Both the position numbers and the translations under genes were made by a program. A stretch of DNA of 64,000 bases from CADEEN01 sp963840805. Its GTDB lineage: Bacteria > Pseudomonadota > Gammaproteobacteria > Burkholderiales > Burkholderiaceae_C. Location: assembly GCA_963840805.1 (NCBI GenBank), contig CAWJAJ010000017.1, positions 1,054,001 to 1,118,000 of the forward strand. Reading direction: 5' to 3'. A model generated the notes under the pieces. The model made no database searches. It worked only from the letters and a program-made list of their open reading frames with translations, and was not told where the DNA came from. Within the stretch, counting starts at the first letter, position 1. The number at the start of each line of letters is the position of its first letter. Positions 10,348 to 18,495 of this stretch are shown here, piece after piece.

Positions 10348-10422
10348 ACGCCCCAAGCGCTTCGCCAGACGGGAAACACGCCGCGTGCTGCGCCCGCGGC
10401 GTGTACAGCAGGGGAGAACCAG

Positions 10423-11325
10423 ATGGCCGGACCGACGACATGGGACCGACTGCGTGACCCGAGCGAGAAGACGCTCGGCGTCATGCTGCTCGCGCCGGCC
10501 TTCCTGCTGCTGGCGCTGATCGTCGTCTACCCGATCGGCAAGCTGATCTGGAACAGCTTCTACGACCTGCGCCTGTCGGGCGGCGGCGGCATCAAGTTCG
10601 TCGGCTTCGAGAACTACCTGCTGGTGTTCAAGGACCCCGACTTCTGGAACGCGGCCAAGAACACGGTGCTGATCACGCTGATCACCGTGCCCGGCGCGCT
10701 GGTGGTGGGCCTGGGCCTGGCGCTGCTGGCCAACCTGCCGTTCAAGCGCAAGTGGCCAGTGCGTCTGGCGCTGTTGCTGCCGTGGGCACTGCCGCTGGCC
10801 TTTGCCGGGCTGATCTTCGCGTGGTTCTTCCACACCGAGTACGGCGTCGTCAACGACGTCGTGCGGCGCGTGGCGGCACCTGCCGAGCCGGCGATGTGGC
10901 TGCTGCGGCCGAACTGGGCCTTCGCGGCGATCTGCCTGACGATCATCTGGAAGACCAGCTCCTTCATGGCGCTGATCCTGCTGGCCGGCCTGCAGATGAT
11001 CCCGAAATCGCTCTACGAAGCGGCCGAGGTCGATGGCGCCTCCAAGTGGCAGCAGTTCTGGCAGATCACGATACCGATGCTGATGCCGTCGATCATCGTC
11101 GCGCTGATCTTCCGCACCATCACCGCGCTGCAGACCTTCGACATCCCGTACACGATGACCAAGGGCGGCCCGGGCAATGCCACCGAGACGCTGGCGATGC
11201 TGATCCACAAGACGACGATCGACTATCTCGACGTCGGCTACGGCTCGACGCTGGCGGTGTGCATGTTCGTGCTCTCGATGTTCGTGACGGCTTTCTACTT
11301 GAAGCGGATCGGGAAGAACGCATGA
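10423..11325 (+). CDS. Sugar ABC importer permease 1 (MalF/UgpA type)
   Basis: A 300-residue inner-membrane permease with about six hydrophobic segments, the first at LGVMLLAPAFLLLALIVVY. The EAA loop that docks on the ATPase reads EAAEVDGASKWQQFWQITIP near residues 204-223. Its TGA overlaps the ATG of the second permease (ATGA), giving coupled synthesis of the heterodimer. Confidence 0.92.
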   Translation: MAGPTTWDRLRDPSEKTLGVMLLAPAFLLLALIVVYPIGKLIWNSFYDLRLSGGGGIKFVGFENYLLVFKDPDFWNAAKNTVLITLITVPGALVVGLGLALLANLPFKRKWPVRLALLLPWALPLAFAGLIFAWFFHTEYGVVNDVVRRVAAPAEPAMWLLRPNWAFAAICLTIIWKTSSFMALILLAGLQMIPKSLYEAAEVDGASKWQQFWQITIPMLMPSIIVALIFRTITALQTFDIPYTMTKGGPGNATETLAMLIHKTTIDYLDVGYGSTLAVCMFVLSMFVTAFYLKRIGKNA

Positions 11326-12152
11326 AGTCGCTTTTCGACAGCAAGGGGCTGCGCCTGCTCGCCGCAGGGCTGGTCGTCGTCAACGGCTTCTTCCCGGCAG
11401 TCTGGATCCTGCTGACATCGCTGAAGACCGAGGCCGAACTGGTCAGCAAGCCCATCACCTACTGGCCGCACGGGCCGACGCTGGCCAACTACGTGCAGGC
11501 GTTCACCGACCAGCCGCTGCTGAAGTACCTCGGCAACAGCCTCGCGGTGGCGCTCTCCGCCACCGTGTTCTCGCTGCTCGTCTCGGCGCTCGCCGCGTAT
11601 GCGATCGCGCGCCTGAACCTCAAGCGCCGGCAGCTGATCCTGACCTGCATCGTGGCGTCGAGCATGTTCCCGCTGGTCACGCTGCTGGTGCCGATCTTCG
11701 AAACCATGCGCACACTTGGCCTGCTGAACAGCTACACCGCGCTGGTGCTGCCCTACATCGTGCTTAACCTGCCGGTGTGCACGCTGGTGCTGGTGAGCTT
11801 CTTCCAGAGCATCCCGAAGGATCTGGAAAACGCCGCGATGATCGACGGCTGCACGCGCCTGGGCGCGCTGGTCAGGGTGGTGATCCCGCTGGCGGCGCCA
11901 GGTGTCTTCACGGCCGGCATCCTGGCCTTCGTCAATTCGTGGGACGAGTTCCTGCTCGCCCTGTCCTTGAACAGCAATCCCAATTTCCGCACGCTGCCAG
12001 TGGGCATCACGCTGTACCAGGGAGAGTTCACTTTTCCGTGGCCGATCATCTCGGCCGCACTCATCGTGGCGATCGTCCCGATCGCGGTGCTGATCGCGAT
12101 TTTCCAGGAGCGCGTCGTCGGCGGCCTCACGCAGGGCGGCCTCAAAGGATAA
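11322..12152 (+). CDS. Sugar ABC importer permease 2 (MalG/UgpE type)
   Basis: A 276-residue permease and partner of the preceding gene. The EAA loop is the divergent ENAAMIDGCTRLGALVRVVI. Hydrophobic segments begin at LLAAGLVVVNGFFPAVWILL. MalG-type proteins usually end in a short cytoplasmic tail after the last helix, and this one ends VVGGLTQGGLKG as expected. It lies 4 bp before the Gfo/Idh oxidoreductase. Confidence 0.92.
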   Translation: MKSLFDSKGLRLLAAGLVVVNGFFPAVWILLTSLKTEAELVSKPITYWPHGPTLANYVQAFTDQPLLKYLGNSLAVALSATVFSLLVSALAAYAIARLNLKRRQLILTCIVASSMFPLVTLLVPIFETMRTLGLLNSYTALVLPYIVLNLPVCTLVLVSFFQSIPKDLENAAMIDGCTRLGALVRVVIPLAAPGVFTAGILAFVNSWDEFLLALSLNSNPNFRTLPVGITLYQGEFTFPWPIISAALIVAIVPIAVLIAIFQERVVGGLTQGGLKG

Positions 12153-12156
12153 GGAC

Positions 12157-13269
12157 ATGAAGAAACTTCGCTACGGCATCATCGGCTGCGGCAGCATGGG
12201 CCGCGAGCACATCGAGAACCTGCGCGCGATGGGCGGCGCCGCGGTCACCGCGATCGCCGATCCATCGCCCCAGAGCCGCGAGCAGGCGGCCGCCATCGTC
12301 GACGGCAAGGTCGAGCTCTTCGCCGACCACCGGGATCTGCTCAAGAGCGGCCTGTGCGACGCCCTCGTCGTCGCGAGCCCGAACTTCACCCACATCGAGG
12401 TCATGCGCGATGCGCTGGCGACCGACCTGCACATCCTGTGCGAGAAGCCGCTGGTCACGCGCGTGGCGGACGGCGTCGAGATGATCGAGCGGGCGAAGAA
12501 CCGTAAGGGCATCGTCTGGGTCGCGCAGGAGTACCGCTACATGCCGCCGGTGGCGGAGATGATCCGCATCGCGCACGAAGGCGGCGTCGGCCAGCTGCAT
12601 CAGGTCGCCATCCGCGAGCACCGCGAGCCGTTCTATCCGAAAGTCGGCGACTGGAACCGCTTCAACGCCAACACCGGCGGCACCCTGGTCGAGAAGTGCT
12701 GTCACTACTTCAACCTGATGGACTTCATCCTGAAGGAGAAGCCCACGCGCGTGTTCGCCTCCGGCGGCCAGCGCGTGAATCACCTCGACGAGTCCTACGG
12801 CGGCAAGACGCCGGACATCCTCGACAGCGCCTTCGTCATCGTCGAGTACCCGAGCGGCGCCCGCGCCTCGCTCGACCTGTGCATGTTCGCCGAGAACTCG
12901 ATCGACAACGAGCATGTCGTGATCGTCGGCGACGCAGGCAAGCTCGAGTCGCTGCTGCCCTCGGGCGTGCTGCGCTTCGGCCGGCGCGAAGACTGGGGCC
13001 GGCGCGAGGTCTGGGGCCAACCGTCGGGCACCGCCAAGGGCGTGGCGGTGCGCCAGGTGCGCGACACCAACATCAAGTACCCGGGCCAGCATTTCGGCGC
13101 GAGCTACGTCGAGCACCAGAAGTTCGCGCATGCGGTGCGGCACGGGCTGGCCGCCGAGATCGGTCTCGAAGAGGGCCTGCGCGCGGTGGCCACCGGGCTG
13201 GCCGCGCACAAGAGCATCGACGAGGGCCGCGTGGTGGCGCTGGCCGAAGTGCTGCCCGCGGGCTGGTGA
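12157..13269 (+). CDS. Gfo/Idh/MocA-family NAD(P)-dependent sugar oxidoreductase
   Basis: A 370-residue protein with the N-terminal Rossmann motif GIIGCGSMGREH and the family EKP motif in CEKPLVTRV (Lys is a catalytic candidate). It is probably the sugar 1-dehydrogenase that opens the pathway by making the lactone, or an inositol/sugar dehydrogenase for another transported substrate. It follows permease 2 by 4 bp and so belongs to the importer operon. A second dehydrogenase (SDR) is encoded 2 kb downstream, so the division of labour is open. Confidence 0.87.
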   Translation: MKKLRYGIIGCGSMGREHIENLRAMGGAAVTAIADPSPQSREQAAAIVDGKVELFADHRDLLKSGLCDALVVASPNFTHIEVMRDALATDLHILCEKPLVTRVADGVEMIERAKNRKGIVWVAQEYRYMPPVAEMIRIAHEGGVGQLHQVAIREHREPFYPKVGDWNRFNANTGGTLVEKCCHYFNLMDFILKEKPTRVFASGGQRVNHLDESYGGKTPDILDSAFVIVEYPSGARASLDLCMFAENSIDNEHVVIVGDAGKLESLLPSGVLRFGRREDWGRREVWGQPSGTAKGVAVRQVRDTNIKYPGQHFGASYVEHQKFAHAVRHGLAAEIGLEEGLRAVATGLAAHKSIDEGRVVALAEVLPAGW

Positions 13270-13339
13270 TCCCGCGCAGCGCTTACGATGGGCGCGCGCC
13301 GCAGCCGCAGGCGTGCCACCGAACCCGCCACGGAGAACC

Positions 13340-14209
13340 ATGACAGCCAACCCTGCGCCAGCGGCGCTCGAACTCCAGGCCGGCGTGCTGCGCCTGGCCC
13401 TGCGCCCCGATCTCGGCGGCGCGATCGCCGGCTTCTGGCACGACACGACGCCGATCCTGCGCAGCTGCGAAGCGGGCGACTTGTTGTCGTCGCGCCCGTC
13501 GGGGTGCTTCCCGATGGCGCCGTACTCCAACCGCATCGGCTACCGGCACTTTCGCTGGCACGGCCGCGACCACACCACCGCGCCGAATTTCGACGAGGGC
13601 AATCCACACTCGCTGCACGGCACGGTCTGGCAGGCCGCCTGGCGCGTGGCCAGCGCCAGTGCCACGCACGCCGAGCTGGCCGTCACGCACCTCGCCAACG
13701 AGCACTGGCCGTTCAATTTCGACGCCACCCAGCGCTTCGAACTGAGCGACAGCACGCTGACGATGCGGCTGGCCCTCACCAACATCGACGCGCGCACGCA
13801 GCCGGTGGGCCTGGGATGGCACCCGTACTTCCCCAAGCGCACGCGCAGCCGCCTGCACATCGAGTGCAGCCAGCGCTGGGAATCCGACCCGGGCACGCAC
13901 CTGCCGACGCGCCGCGTGCAACAGGCCAGCATCGACGGCGAGGTGCGCCACCTCGATTTCGACAACTGCTTCGAAGGCTGGCCCGGCATTGCGCGGCTGC
14001 GCGACGAGAAGCTGGCGTTGAAACTGGCGTCGTCGTTGCCGTACCTGGTGGTGTTCACGCCACCGACGCGCGACTACTACTGCGTCGAGCCGGTCAGCCA
14101 TGTCAGCAATGCGATCCAGATGGCCGACCCGGCCGCGCACGGCCTCGTCGCGCTGGCCGCGGGCGACACGTTCGACGCCTGGATGACGATCGAGGTCGCG
14201 AAGTTGTGA
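13340..14209 (+). CDS. Aldose 1-epimerase (mutarotase-like)
   Basis: A 289-residue beta-sandwich epimerase that interconverts alpha and beta anomers. Landmarks are PMAPYSNRIG (substrate-binding Asn/Arg), the catalytic His in NPHSLHG, the second His in LGWHPYF, and the C-terminal VEPVSHVSNA. It presumably supplies the anomer used by the sugar dehydrogenase. CGGAGAACC precedes the ATG. A family A repeat starts directly after its stop. Confidence 0.88.
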   Translation: MTANPAPAALELQAGVLRLALRPDLGGAIAGFWHDTTPILRSCEAGDLLSSRPSGCFPMAPYSNRIGYRHFRWHGRDHTTAPNFDEGNPHSLHGTVWQAAWRVASASATHAELAVTHLANEHWPFNFDATQRFELSDSTLTMRLALTNIDARTQPVGLGWHPYFPKRTRSRLHIECSQRWESDPGTHLPTRRVQQASIDGEVRHLDFDNCFEGWPGIARLRDEKLALKLASSLPYLVVFTPPTRDYYCVEPVSHVSNAIQMADPAAHGLVALAAGDTFDAWMTIEVAKL

Positions 14210-14290
14210 CCACCCCCGAAGCGGCTTCGCCGCTCCCCCTCGAGGGGGCGCCGCTGGCGGTCCGGCAAAGCCGGCTCCGCGGCGGCCGCG
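14210..14290 (+). repeat. Post-stop structured repeat, family A
   Basis: Starts with the base after the epimerase stop. In order it holds CCACCCCCGA, the mini-hairpin AGCGGCTTCGCCGCT, the palindrome CCCCCTCGAGGGGG, CGCCGCTGGCGG, the hairpin CCGGCAAAGCCGG and TCCGCGGCGGCC. The same unit recurs at 16061, 25101, 27553, 31271, 55504 and 57678. Confidence 0.85.
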
Positions 14291-14327
14291 TGGCCAGGCA
14301 CCGTGCTTCGCGCACCAATGCGGGCCC

Positions 14328-15233
14328 ATGGACGCTGACGTGATCACAGCGCTGCCGGGCGTGGCGCCCAGCCTGCTCGGAGAATCGCCGCTGTGGCACC
14401 CGACCGAGCAGGTGCTGTACTGGTGTGACATCCCGGGCCGCAAGCTGAACCGCTTCGACCCCGCCCGTGGCGCTCACCGCGAGTGGGCCTTCGACGCCGA
14501 CGTGGCCTGCTGCGCACCGCTGCCGGACGGCGGCCTGCTGCTCGCGCTGCGCCGCGGCCTGGTGCGTTTCGATGCGGCGACGGGCACCTCGACGCCGCTG
14601 GCCGAAGCGCCCTACGATACCGCGCACGAGCGCTTCAACGACGGCAAGGCCGACCCGCAGGGGCGTTTCTGGGTCGGCACGATCTATGAGCCGCGCGACC
14701 CGCCACGCGCCGCGCTGTATCGCTACAGCGGCGGCCGGCTCGACAAGATCGCCAGCGACATCACCGTCAGCAACGGCCTGGCCTGGAGCCCCGACGCGCG
14801 CACGTTGTACTGGGCCGATACCAGGGCCCATGCTGTGTACGCGCTGGACTTCGACGTCGCCGACGGCAGCGTGTCGCGGCGACGCGTGTTTGCACAGTTC
14901 CCGATCAAGTCCGCCGGTCAATCGCTCGCCAGCTACGGCGGCCGCCCCGACGGCGCCGCCGTCGACGCCGCCGGCGGCTACTGGGTCGCGATGTTCGAAG
15001 GCGCCCGCCTGCTGCGTTTCGCCCCCGACGGTGCGCTGACGCGCGACCTGCCGCTGCCGGTGCGTTGCCCGACAATGCCGTGCTTCGGGGGCGCAGATCT
15101 GAAGACCTTGTTCATCACCACCTCGCGCGAGAATCGGCTGGGCGACGAACTCGCGCGCGAGCCGATGGCCGGGTGCGTACTGCAATTGCGCGTCGAGGTG
15201 CCGGGGCTGCCGGCCAACTTCGCGTCGATCTGA
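14328..15233 (+). CDS. SMP-30/gluconolactonase-family sugar lactonase
   Basis: A 301-residue six-bladed propeller lactonase that hydrolyses an aldonolactone to the aldonate, the step between the dehydrogenases and the dehydratase of this locus. Metal ligand candidates are Glu in LGESPLWH, Asn in SNGLAWSPD and Asp in GRPDGAAVD. There is no signal peptide, so it is cytoplasmic, unlike many gluconolactonases. The C-terminal ITTSRENRL block also fits the family. Confidence 0.9.
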   Translation: MDADVITALPGVAPSLLGESPLWHPTEQVLYWCDIPGRKLNRFDPARGAHREWAFDADVACCAPLPDGGLLLALRRGLVRFDAATGTSTPLAEAPYDTAHERFNDGKADPQGRFWVGTIYEPRDPPRAALYRYSGGRLDKIASDITVSNGLAWSPDARTLYWADTRAHAVYALDFDVADGSVSRRRVFAQFPIKSAGQSLASYGGRPDGAAVDAAGGYWVAMFEGARLLRFAPDGALTRDLPLPVRCPTMPCFGGADLKTLFITTSRENRLGDELAREPMAGCVLQLRVEVPGLPANFASI

Positions 15234-15241
15234 GGAGGGCC

Positions 15242-16060
15242 ATGAACACCGCACGCTACACGCAGTACGCCTCGCTGCAAGGCCGCGTCGTCTTCATCTC
15301 CGGTGGCAGCTCGGGCATCGGCGCGGAGCTGGTGCGCGCGTTCGCCGCGCAGGGCGCAAAGGTTGCGTTCTGCGGCACCCGCGCCGACGGCGGCCAGGCC
15401 TTGATCGATGAGGTCGCGGCGGCCGGGCGCGCCGCCGGTGACGGCCGCCCCACCGTGCATGCGCCCTGGTACGCCCCGTGCGACGTGCGCGACGTCGTCG
15501 CTTACCAGGCGTTGCTGGCACGCGTGGCGGCCGAACTCGGGCCGGTGCGCGTGCTCGTCAACAACGCCGGCCGCGACGACCGCCATGCGATGGAGGACGT
15601 GACACCCGCGTTCTGGGACGACCGCCTGGCGTTGAACCTGAAGCATTACTTCTTCGCGATCCAGGCCGTCGCGCCGGGCATGGCCGCGGCGGGCGGCGGC
15701 AGCGTCGTCAACATGGGCTCGGTGAGCTGGATGCGCGGGCGACCGAACCTCGTCGGCTACACCACCGCCAAGGCCGGCATCCTGGGCCTGACGCGCACGC
15801 TGGCGCGCGAGCTGGGGGCCCGCAACATCCGCGTCAACGCGCTGGTGCCGGGCGCCATCGTCACCGAGCGGCAGACGGCGCTGCACCGCGATACCGTCGC
15901 CGACCAGCAGTTCCTCGACGCGCAGTGCCTGAAGTTCCGCCTGGACGGCAGCCACGTCGCGCGTGCAACGCTGTTCCTGGCGGCCGACGACAGCGACGGC
16001 ATGACCGGCCAGCATGTACTGGTCGATGCCGGCATCGCACAACAGTCGGTGGTTACATGA
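15242..16060 (+). CDS. Short-chain dehydrogenase/reductase, probable sugar 1-dehydrogenase
   Basis: A 272-residue SDR. The cofactor loop is SGGSSGIGAELV, NNAG follows at ~110, the catalytic Ser is in NMGSVSW and the Tyr/Lys pair in YTTAKAG. The C-terminal GQHVLVDAG is typical of the classical family. It begins 8 bp after the lactonase and so probably oxidises the sugar that the lactonase then opens, like galactose or arabinose 1-dehydrogenases of the SDR type. Cofactor preference cannot be read with confidence. Confidence 0.87.
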   Translation: MNTARYTQYASLQGRVVFISGGSSGIGAELVRAFAAQGAKVAFCGTRADGGQALIDEVAAAGRAAGDGRPTVHAPWYAPCDVRDVVAYQALLARVAAELGPVRVLVNNAGRDDRHAMEDVTPAFWDDRLALNLKHYFFAIQAVAPGMAAAGGGSVVNMGSVSWMRGRPNLVGYTTAKAGILGLTRTLARELGARNIRVNALVPGAIVTERQTALHRDTVADQQFLDAQCLKFRLDGSHVARATLFLAADDSDGMTGQHVLVDAGIAQQSVVT

Positions 16061-16142
16061 CCCACCCCCGAAGCGCCTTCGGTGCCTCCCCCTCGAGGGG
16101 GAGCCGCCAGCGGACCGGCAAAGCCGGATCCGCGGCGGCCAC
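16061..16142 (+). repeat. Post-stop structured repeat, family A
   Basis: Begins with the base after the SDR stop and reads in the same direction. It contains CCACCCCCGA, an AGCGCCTTCGGTGCC variant of the first hairpin, CCCCCTCGAGGGGG, and CCGGCAAAGCCGG followed by ATCCGCGGCGGCC. The first hairpin differs from the 14210 copy while keeping partial pairing. Confidence 0.85.
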
Positions 16143-16198
16143 TGGGCAGCAGCGGTTCCTGCGTCGCGGGTGCCGCTTTGGCGCCATGGAGAACAGAA

Positions 16199-17821
16199 GT
16201 GATTGCCACACCTGACACCACGCGTGCTCACCTGCTCGCGCAGGCCCAGGCCGCGCGCGAGTGGGATCTCGCGGTGATCGGCGGTGGCGCTACGGGCCTG
16301 GGTCTGGCGCTCGATGCCGCGGCGCGCGGCTTCAAGGTGGTGCTGCTCGAGGCCGAGGATTTCTCGCAGGGCACCAGCTCGCGCGCGACCAAGCTGGTGC
16401 ACGGCGGCGTGCGTTACCTGGCGCAGGGCAACGTCGGCCTGGTGCGCGAGGCACTGCACGAGCGCGCCACGCTGCTGGCCAACGCGCCGCATCTGGCGCA
16501 GCCACTGGCGTTCGTGATGCCGGGCTTTCGCTGGTGGGAACGCGGCTTCTACGGCATCGGGCTGAAGATGTACGACGCGCTGGCCGGTTCGCGCGGGCTC
16601 GGCCGCACCGAATTGCTGTCGAGTGCCGAGACGCGCGCCCTGTTGCCCACCGTGCGCACGCACGGCCTGTCCGGCGGCGTCAAGTACTGGGACGGCCAGT
16701 TCGATGACGCGCGTGTGGCACTGGCGCTGGCGCGCACGGCGGTTGCCCGTGGCGCGGTGGTGCTCAACCACTGCCCGGTGGTGTCGCTGCTGCGCGAGTC
16801 GGGCAAGGTGCACGGGGTCGTGGCGCGCGACGCCGAGTCCGCGGCGACACTGACCCTGCGCGCACGCTGCGTGGTCAACGCCACCGGGGTCTGGGTCGAC
16901 GACGTGCGCAACATGGACCGTGATCAGGACGCGCCCGAGAAACCCGGCATCGTCGCGCCCAGCCAGGGCGTGCACCTGGTGGTCGACCGCGCCTTCATGC
17001 CGGGCACGCATGCGCTGCTGGTGCCCAAGACCGAGGACGGTCGCGTGTTGTTCGCGGTGCCGTGGATGGGCAAGACGATTCTCGGCACCACCGATACGCC
17101 GCGCGACGATGTCGTGCGCGAGCCCGCGCCGTTCGCGGAAGAAGTGCAGTTCATCCTGCACGAGGCCGGGCGCTACCTCGACCGGGCGCCGACGCGGGAG
17201 GACGTGCGCTCGATCTGGGTCGGCTTGCGTCCGCTGGTCAAGCCCGGCGGTGACGATGGCGACAACACCAAGCAGCTCTCGCGCGAGCACACCGTGCTCG
17301 TCGGCCGCTCGGGGTTGGTCACCGTCACCGGCGGCAAGTGGACGACGTACCGCGCGATGGCCGAAGACGTGCTCGATCGCTGCTTCGATCGCCAACTCCT
17401 GCCGCGCCGTGCGGGGGGCGTGACGGTGCATCTGCCGCTGGTCGGCGCGCCGGCGGGCGCACCGCCGAGCGCCGGTGTGTCGCTGACTGGCAGCCCCGGC
17501 GAGCATCTCTATGGCAGTGAAGCAGCGCTGCTGCGCTCGTTGCCGGGCGCCGCGCGCTGGCTGTGGCGCGATCGGGAATCGGGCCAGGGCGGCTTGAGCG
17601 AAGCAATGGTGCGCTTTGCCGTTCGCTACGAGATGGCGCGCGGTGTCGAAGACGTGCTCGCCCGCCGCTCGCGGCTGCTGTTTCTCGATGCCGCCGAGGC
17701 AGCACGCCAGGCGGGCGCGGTGGCGGCGATCCTGGCCGACGAACTCGGCGCGGGCTTCGATGCGGCCGCTTCACGACGCGCCTTCGAGACGCTGGCGCGC
17801 CAGTACCACACGTTGCCCTGA
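16199..17821 (+). CDS. glpD: FAD-dependent glycerol-3-phosphate dehydrogenase
   Basis: A 540-residue membrane-associated flavoenzyme that oxidises sn-glycerol 3-phosphate to dihydroxyacetone phosphate and passes electrons to quinone. The FAD motif DLAVIGGGATGLGL starts at residue 23. Family blocks include SSRATKLVHGGVRYL, PWMGKTILGTTDTPR and VTGGKWTTYR. The start chosen is GTG 16199 because GGAGAA lies 7 bp upstream. Longer in-frame versions would translate through the preceding repeat. It follows the sugar operon but has no obvious role in it. No glpK, glpF or glpR is present. Confidence 0.9.
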   Translation: MIATPDTTRAHLLAQAQAAREWDLAVIGGGATGLGLALDAAARGFKVVLLEAEDFSQGTSSRATKLVHGGVRYLAQGNVGLVREALHERATLLANAPHLAQPLAFVMPGFRWWERGFYGIGLKMYDALAGSRGLGRTELLSSAETRALLPTVRTHGLSGGVKYWDGQFDDARVALALARTAVARGAVVLNHCPVVSLLRESGKVHGVVARDAESAATLTLRARCVVNATGVWVDDVRNMDRDQDAPEKPGIVAPSQGVHLVVDRAFMPGTHALLVPKTEDGRVLFAVPWMGKTILGTTDTPRDDVVREPAPFAEEVQFILHEAGRYLDRAPTREDVRSIWVGLRPLVKPGGDDGDNTKQLSREHTVLVGRSGLVTVTGGKWTTYRAMAEDVLDRCFDRQLLPRRAGGVTVHLPLVGAPAGAPPSAGVSLTGSPGEHLYGSEAALLRSLPGAARWLWRDRESGQGGLSEAMVRFAVRYEMARGVEDVLARRSRLLFLDAAEAARQAGAVAAILADELGAGFDAAASRRAFETLARQYHTLP

Positions 17822-17860
17822 CCGGGCCCTCGGGGGGCGACGCCGCAGGCGTCCTGGAGC
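17822..17860 (+). repeat. Post-stop repeat, family B
   Basis: Directly follows the glpD stop. The core is GCCCTCGGGGGGCGACGCC then GCAGGCGTCCTGG, in which GACGCC pairs with GGCGTC around GCA. A second copy of the core follows amtB at ~50200. Confidence 0.65.
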
Positions 17861-17866
17861 TGTCGA

Positions 17867-18484
17867 TCAGCCGTCCGCGTACTTCACCGAGCAACCATAG
17901 GCCCGCGTGGCGGGCTGCGCCACCGGTTTGCCCGCGAGCACGTCGGCCAACGCCGCGCTGACGTGGTTGGTGGCGGTTTTCACGTCGGCGGCATTGGCAC
18001 TCGGCTTGTCGTCGATGGCGCCGGCGTAGACCAGGGTGCCCCGGGCGTCGATCACGAACATGTGCGGCGTGGTGCGCGCGCCATAGGTGCGGCCGAGCTT
18101 GCCGTCCGCATCCATCAGCGTGGCGGTCGGCGCGGCGCCCTGGCTCTTCATCCACGCCGCCATCGCCGCCGGTGGCCTGTAGTCGACGTGGCGCGTGTCG
18201 GTGGAGTTCACTGCCAGCCAGACCACGCCCTTGGCGGCCGCGGCTTTCTGGGTCGCCTGCATGTTGGCGCTGCCGTAATGCTTGCGTACGTAGGGGCACT
18301 CGGGGTTGACCCACTCGAGTACCACGGTCCGGCCCTTGAAGTCGGCCAGCGCGACGGCCTTGCCATCGACGTCGGTGGCGCTGAAGGGCGGTGCTGCCTG
18401 GCCGACGCCGGCCGTCGCCGCAAGGGTTGCGCCGCTCGCGAAGGCGAGGGCGAGGGACAGCGGCGCGAGGCAATTCACCTTCAT
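17867..18484 (-). CDS. Exported single-Cys redoxin (thioredoxin-fold protein)
   Basis: A 205-residue thioredoxin-fold protein with a signal peptide (residues 1-23, cut near TLAATA). The redox region is EWVNPECPYVRKHYG, with Cys63 but no second Cys at the CXXC spacing, which resembles AhpC/TSA-like redoxins rather than TlpA. TTPHMFVID provides the cis-Pro loop. It lies 12 bp downstream of dsbD on the same strand, which suggests its sulfenic acid or disulfide is reduced by the DsbD relay. Other Cys residues are in the signal peptide and near the C-terminus (AYGCSVKY). Confidence 0.82.
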   Translation of the reverse strand: MKVNCLAPLSLALAFASGATLAATAGVGQAAPPFSATDVDGKAVALADFKGRTVVLEWVNPECPYVRKHYGSANMQATQKAAAAKGVVWLAVNSTDTRHVDYRPPAAMAAWMKSQGAAPTATLMDADGKLGRTYGARTTPHMFVIDARGTLVYAGAIDDKPSANAADVKTATNHVSAALADVLAGKPVAQPATRAYGCSVKYADG

Positions 18485-18495
18485 GATGCGTGCTC

